Source: Erythroxylum novogranatense
Lineage: Eukaryota; Streptophyta; Magnoliopsida; Malpighiales; Erythroxylaceae
Assembly (NCBI GenBank): GCA_029891385.1
Contig: CM057233.1
Coordinates: forward strand, 11,969,460-12,033,459
Direction: 5' to 3'
Length of the DNA stretch: 64,000 bases
Part shown: positions 59,505 through 64,000 of the stretch, one piece after another
Position numbering within the stretch: position 1 is the stretch's first letter
Layout of the letters: each line of letters begins with the position of its first letter
The notes under the pieces: model-generated
The model's database searches: none
The model's input: the letters and a program-made list of their open reading frames with translations, nothing else
What the model was told of the DNA's origin: nothing
Made by a program: the position numbers and the translations under genes

Positions 59505-59670
59505 AGCAGGTAGAAGTCAGACATCACTTTCTGAAAGGTTATGTTCAGAGGAAGGTGGTGCGTCTACAGTCCATGGAAACAGAGTATCAGTAGGCAGACA
59601 TGTTCACAAAACCATTAAGTGAAGAACGGTTTCAGAAGATCAGACGTAATGTCATAATCGTTATGTCAAC
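59505..59670 (+). pseudogene. Copia RNase H C-terminus, copy 1
   Basis: In the frame starting near 59510: VEVRHHFLKGYVQRKVVRL, then METEYQ, a stop, ADMFTKPLSEERFQKIRRN. This is the end of a Ty1/copia pol. It is followed after about 250 bases by the envelope-like ORF at 59923, an order known in Sireviruses. Confidence 0.75.
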
Positions 59671-59922
59671 CAGCAGTCAAGGTAAAGTAACGACAAAACT
59701 AACGGCGTCAGAACAGGTTAGCTACAGCTGGTAACTTCTCTCACAAGACACTTGTGGAGGAAAAGTCTGATAATCTCGAGGATTTTAATGACTCTAGAAC
59801 ACACCGGATTATATCTCTACAAGTTGTGTAAAGCAAAATCATCTCATGACGGTTGATTTTGCTTTCCAATTTTCTCAAACATCCAAGCCTAAAAGCTTAC
59901 GAGAGTCGGTTTTGCTCAAATA

Positions 59923-61508
59923 ATGGAGCCACCATGATATTGGAAAACATGTGAGTTTCGAGTCATTGAGGAATGATGGTATGGATGTGGAAGTAGAGAT
60001 TGTAAGAGCTGGTTGGAGGAACTTTTTGAGGTACAAGAACCGTATACACAAACGAGGTTTTCGATTTTGGAAGAATGCTCAGTTAGTAGACAACGCCTAG
60101 TATCATCGAGAGATGGTCTATCCGTTGTTGTGACTAAGGAGTTAATAAAGAAGGTGACGATTGTCCGTTAGTTGGTGAGACCCTCTCTAGGAAGGCTGGA
60201 TGGATACGCCAAGTCGGTATGAGAGAGGAAGATGTCAGAAGACAATTATATGGAGCCAACGATCCATGGGAGAAGAAGAGCTCTAGTTTGGTTCCGAAGG
60301 CGAGGATTCTTCATGCAATTTCGTTAAATTGCATTTTACCCAGAAAGCGAGTTCAAGGATTTGGTGACTACGTTGGAGGAACAATGCTTGTTTTACCTCG
60401 CTAAATCGCAATCCCATCAACTTACCCTTCTTAATCTTTCACTACATGATTAAGGGGATGAAGGATACAAATACCTATCTTTACGGTATGTTGCTTACAA
60501 GGATTTTTAAGGAATTCGGAGTCCTCCTACATCGAGGACATAGAAGGATTGTACTTGTGAAGAGTAAGGTTGATTCAATCACAATACGGCGAATGGGTGT
60601 AACGATAGTAATCAAAGAAGAAGCCGACTCTTCAAGGAGAAGTAGGATTGAGGGGGAGCATGTTTTGAAGATGAGTCGAGCTTCAAGTTCTCGACCTCAG
60701 GTGAGTACGAGAACGCCTGCGGATGAATTAAGAAGAATGATTGGAAGACCGCTAATAAAATGCATTTAGTCGTCGAATTGAAGCAAGCCAATCCCCAATG
60801 ATGTAAGAAGGTGCGCCAAAAAGAAAACGACAGAGTCTTTTAAGTGAAATTACAAAGAAGGAAAAGAGATCAAGGAGGATTGGAAAGAAGACCGTGTCAA
60901 CTGCTGGGGAAGTTAGTCGAGAGAAAGAAAACGTTGATGCTGCTCAAATAGAAAAAGAAACTGAGCAGAGGACAGTTCAGGAAACCGCCATTGCTCAACG
61001 GAAGAACCAAGAGACCAAACTCTGGCCGAGGAGAATTGTAGTGAAGGACAACCAGATGTAATGTGGAATCGAGAATCGGATAGTGATGAACGTTGTCTGA
61101 TGGTATACAACTATGATCGGTTTTTGCGAAAGCAGAGGTTGAAGATCAGAATGGTCGAAGTGGTTAGCAGAAGGAGAACTGCTAATGCATTACAGATTGA
61201 ACCAAGAAAGAAGATAATTCTTTGTGGTGCAACCTATGTTGATTAATAGTAAGACATGGGAATTACTAAAAGAAGATGAAAAGATGTTCTACCATGCTTT
61301 GAGGGACGCTGCTACTAAGCCATACCCTTCAAAACGTCCCTGCAAACCGTGTACTATTTTTTCGATCATCGAAAGTACAAAAATACAAAGTTGCACCAGA
61401 TATTCAGCCAAGATATGGGATTTGACTAAGGGAAGTCAAAATTGGTTTGTAGACGTAATAAAGATGAAGCGAAATGTAGCTATACCGACAAGAAGGAAGA
61501 CCGCCTAG
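59923..61508 (+). pseudogene. Sirevirus-type envelope-like / plant transposon protein, copy 1
   Basis: Broken frame from the ATGGAGCC start at 59923. Pieces include SVVVTKELIKKV, QVGMREEDVRRQLYGANDPW (60215-60270), SSSLVPKARILHAI, HYMIKGMKDTNTYLYGMLLTRIFKEFGV (60440-60530), a basic Ser/Arg-rich stretch, and a Lys/Glu-rich tail that may be coiled (60890-61040). PKARILHAI and the GMLLTRIFKEFGV type of motif fit the putative plant transposon protein found in Sirevirus envelope-like ORFs; the domain name is from memory. Its molecular role is unknown. Several frameshifts and stops; not functional as read. Confidence 0.6.
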
Positions 61509-62130
61509 TGGGGGAAGTGTAATAACAGGACATTTATTGAGTTCCTTGTTCAGAGGGTTTTATGATTAGACCATTGCCTAATACAAGATGTCTATTTAAG
61601 CAGATGCATTACTCCCGCAAGGAAGACAGCTTGTTCACGCCGCCGCCCATTTGACTTAGATCTTTGTGAAGTGAAACGCTTATTCGCCCACCAATGATTG
61701 AGATAAATGAAGAATATATTCGACATCGATGCTTATACTACTTCAATCCCATCACACCTCCCTCGGGAGATGTTTGTCAAGCCTCCTTGTCGATTGACCG
61801 ACCAGATGAACTTAGCAGATTACATCGTGAATTCAATGAGATGAAGGAGACGATGAATGATCGAAGAAGATGATGATAGAAGCGCTAAAGAGCCACCATG
61901 GTTAATCATTTTTATTATAACAAATAGGGGAGGATAAGAGCAGAAAGAAGAGAATGAACAAGGGAGAAGAGGATAAGTAAAAGAAGAGAGTGTTGTAAAT
62001 GAATGTGTGACTCAAGTAGGCGAAGAAAGGAAGAAGTCAAAGAAGAAATCATCAAGATAAGTTTTGTTTTCTTGAAATTTTGTAATTTTGTTTTTTATAT
62101 AGTTTATTATCATCAAAAGGCGAGATTTTA
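61509..62130 (+). other. Sirevirus-like 3' non-coding region with purine tracts
   Basis: Two purine-rich sites fit Sirevirus 3' ends: ACAAATAGGGGAGGATAAGA (61919-61938) and TCATCAAAAGGCGAGATTTT (62111-62130). The second, just before TTAAGTTTAAATGACTTTAG, is the better candidate for the polypurine tract and LTR start. Confidence 0.5.
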
Positions 62131-62640
62131 AGTTTAAATGACTTTAGTTAGATATGATTTTGATGAATAACAAAAGAACAAACAAAAAACGAAACATGCA
62201 TTTAAGTGAAGTGACGCACATAAAGCAGACGCAGACACGAAGCAAAGCAGACGTAGACACAAAGCACACGCTAAACAAAGCAGTCGCAGACACAGAGCAG
62301 TAAAGCAGACGCAGAGACAAAGCAGAGGTAGACGCGAATAGTAAAGCAGACGCAGATGCAAATAGTAACATAGACGAAGGCGTGTATAACAGCCGGAGGA
62401 GAACAATCAAGAAGCAGACGCAAGAGTCAGTTCGAGTTGGTTACAGAACTCAACTGATTAACCGTTTCTTTAAAGATTAAAGAAAGAAGAATGAGGAAGC
62501 AGTTGGAGACGAAGGCTAAAAATACAAGTCGAAGTCGAAGATTGTAAAGTTAGACAAGGTGAGAAAAAGTGATCGTAAAAGCATGAAGTCCAAATTTAGC
62601 CGAGAGCTATTTTACTGTAACAACCTTTTTAATACTTTTC
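62126..62640 (+). repeat. Probable Sirevirus-like LTR, start of copy 1 3' LTR
   Basis: Starts TTTTAAGTTTAAATGACTTT after the purine tract (TG expected) and includes the GCAGACGCAGACAC repeat field at 62215-62420. Its right end was not found. Related repeats resume at 62840-62940, where a second element or a duplicated segment begins. Confidence 0.45.
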
Positions 62641-63014
62641 GGAGAGAAAGTAGTATGCACCAGACCCCATGACAAAATATTGATCGAGTCGATGATTGCG
62701 TGTATATCGCGAAAGACGAGTAAGATAAAATATTGGATGAGAAGGTTCAGTAAGAAAATTAACTAATTAAAATTAAAGTTTAAGATTTGCATTGTATTAA
62801 GTAGTAAAAGCAGTTAAGTAGAAACACGAGGCATAAAGAAAACAAACGAAGTAGAAAAGCAGACGGAGAATAAAAATGCATTTAAGTAAAAAAGCAGACG
62901 GAGAAAGAAAATAAGAGACGAAGTAGAAAAGCGCACGGAAGCCAAAAACAAATGATATGTTACTCCAATGTATTTCCACAACACCAAAGATAATCAATCA
63001 CAAAGAATCCGATT

Positions 63015-63175
63015 CAAGATTCAAAAGTGAAGCACATACAAGTGAGACATCACTTTTGAGAGAGTATGTTCAGAGGAAGGTGCGTCTCGGTGGATGGAAA
63101 CAGAGTATCGAGAAGCAAACATGTTAACAAAACCATTAAGTGAAGAACGGTTTGTAAGATCGATGCAATGTGGTA
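63015..63175 (+). pseudogene. Copia RNase H C-terminus, copy 2
   Basis: KHIQVRHHF then a stop and shifted frames that still give METEYRE-like residues and LTKPLSEERF near 63100-63155. Aligns base for base with 59490-59640 apart from scattered indels. Confidence 0.65.
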
Positions 63176-63459
63176 ATGGTTATGTTAATGAACAATGGTG
63201 TGTAACGAGAAAACTAACTGCGTCAAAAACAGTGAGGTACAGCTGGTAACTTCTCTGACAAGAAAGTTGTGGAGGGAAAGTGTGATAATCTCGACGATTT
63301 CAATGACTCTAGAACACTCAGGACTATATTTGTAGAAGTAGCCTAAAAGTAAAATCATTACGGTTATTCTCGTCTCTAGACGGTTCATTTTGCTTTCCCA
63401 ATTCTATCAAACATCTAACCCTAAAAAGCGTACCAGAGTGAGTTTTTCGTTCTGAAACA

Positions 63460-64000
63460 ATGGAGCCAACCATGATATTCGGAAGACATGTAGATTTCGA
63501 GTCATTGAGGAATGATGGTATGGATGTGGAAGCGAGAGATTGTAAGAGCTGGTTGAGGAACTTCTTTCGTGTACGAGAACCAAAGATACACAAATCAGGT
63601 TTTCCACTTTTGGAAGAATGCTCAGCTAGTAGACAAAACTGTAGTATCTTCAGTAGATGGTATATCCGTTGTTGTGACTAAGGAGTTGATAAAGAAGGTG
63701 ACCGATTGTCCGTCAGTTAGTCACACCCTTTCTACCAAGGTGGGATGGATGTCTGAAGTCGGTATGCGGGAGGAAGATGTGACAAGACAATTATATGGAG
63801 CCAATGACCCATGGCAGAGGAAGACCTCGAGTTTGGTTCCGAAGGCTAGGGTTCTTTATGCAATTTTTTTAATTGCATTCTACCCGAAGCGAGTTCAAGA
63901 CATTTGGTGATCACCGACGAACAATGTTTGTTCTACTTGTTGAATGGTAATCCCATAGACTTACCCTTCTTAATCTTTCATTACATGATTAAGGGGATGA
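63460..64000 (+). pseudogene. Envelope-like / plant transposon protein, copy 2 (runs off the window)
   Basis: MEPTMIFGRHVDFESLRNDG opens at 63460. After a frameshift near 63600-63640 the frame continues with VVSSVDGISVVVTKELIKKV, VGMREEDVTRQLYGANDPW and LVPKARVLYAIFLIAFYP to about 63910, followed by the LTLLNLSLHYMIKGM-type region at the edge. It is better preserved than copy 1 (59923), from which it differs at many scattered positions. Confidence 0.62.

Noticed and set aside
62134..62410. Minus-strand Cys/Leu-rich frames resembling membrane segments
   Set aside because: They come from reading the AGCAGACG LTR repeat field in antisense; repetitive composition explains them.

Overview
The window is nuclear DNA of a flowering plant, most likely a eudicot. 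The evidence is Ty3/gypsy chromoviruses primed by initiator tRNA-Met, Sirevirus-like Ty1/copia sequence, PIF/Harbinger elements, a LINE tail, and one intron-containing host gene with a PHD finger and a Myb domain. Nothing bacterial or organellar was seen. The species cannot be named from the sequence alone.

Layout. 1-18325 is a nest. The oldest layer is a plus-strand gypsy element (E4; pol remnant 14921-16703, 3' LTR 16722-18325). A minus-strand chromovirus (E2; from beyond the left edge to 14920) was inserted into it. E2's gag was then split by a non-autonomous element (E3, 2298-11844) with two ~4.45 kb LTRs, only 623 bp between them, and matching ACCTC target-site duplications. A LINE 3' end with a poly-A tail interrupts E2's RNase H at the left edge. 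18326-20300 is probably a degraded Tat-like relic carrying a Harbinger-type MITE (19142-20086). 22849-29056 (minus) is the only convincing host gene: seven exons, about 883 aa, PHD finger plus telobox-type Myb. It is followed by a Harbinger element (29266-32082) with a truncated transposase. Two solo LTRs follow, at 33886-38108 (E6) and 40211-43514 (E7, exact ATGGC duplication). 44098-56232 is a complete but mutated plus-strand Tekay/Del-like chromovirus (E5, LTRs ~3.77 kb, AACAT duplication). E5 and E7 both sit in what looks like an older Tat/Athila-type LTR. From 57960 to the right edge lie Sirevirus-like copia fragments, with two copies of a 'copia RNase H end plus downstream envelope-like ORF' block.

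What stands out. The very long LTRs of E2, E3, E5, E6 and E7 share a layout that ordinary annotation does not explain. Most have a TATA-like box, and all have a strong GT donor inside the LTR. A long stretch with degenerate repeats and family-specific palindrome arrays follows. Next come a short conserved hairpin, a pyrimidine tract and, in four of the five families, an AG acceptor. E2 and E5 have a further acceptor just upstream of gag, beyond the primer-binding site. I infer, without RNA data, that these elements carry an intron in the LTR/leader, and that a hairpin beside the 3' splice site may balance spliced (translated) against unspliced (genomic) RNA.

Caution. LTR pairs that are otherwise nearly identical differ mostly as small indels at CpG (for example CGA versus CTGA). 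This looks like consensus error at methylated CpG, so some frameshifts in the retroelement ORFs may not be real.
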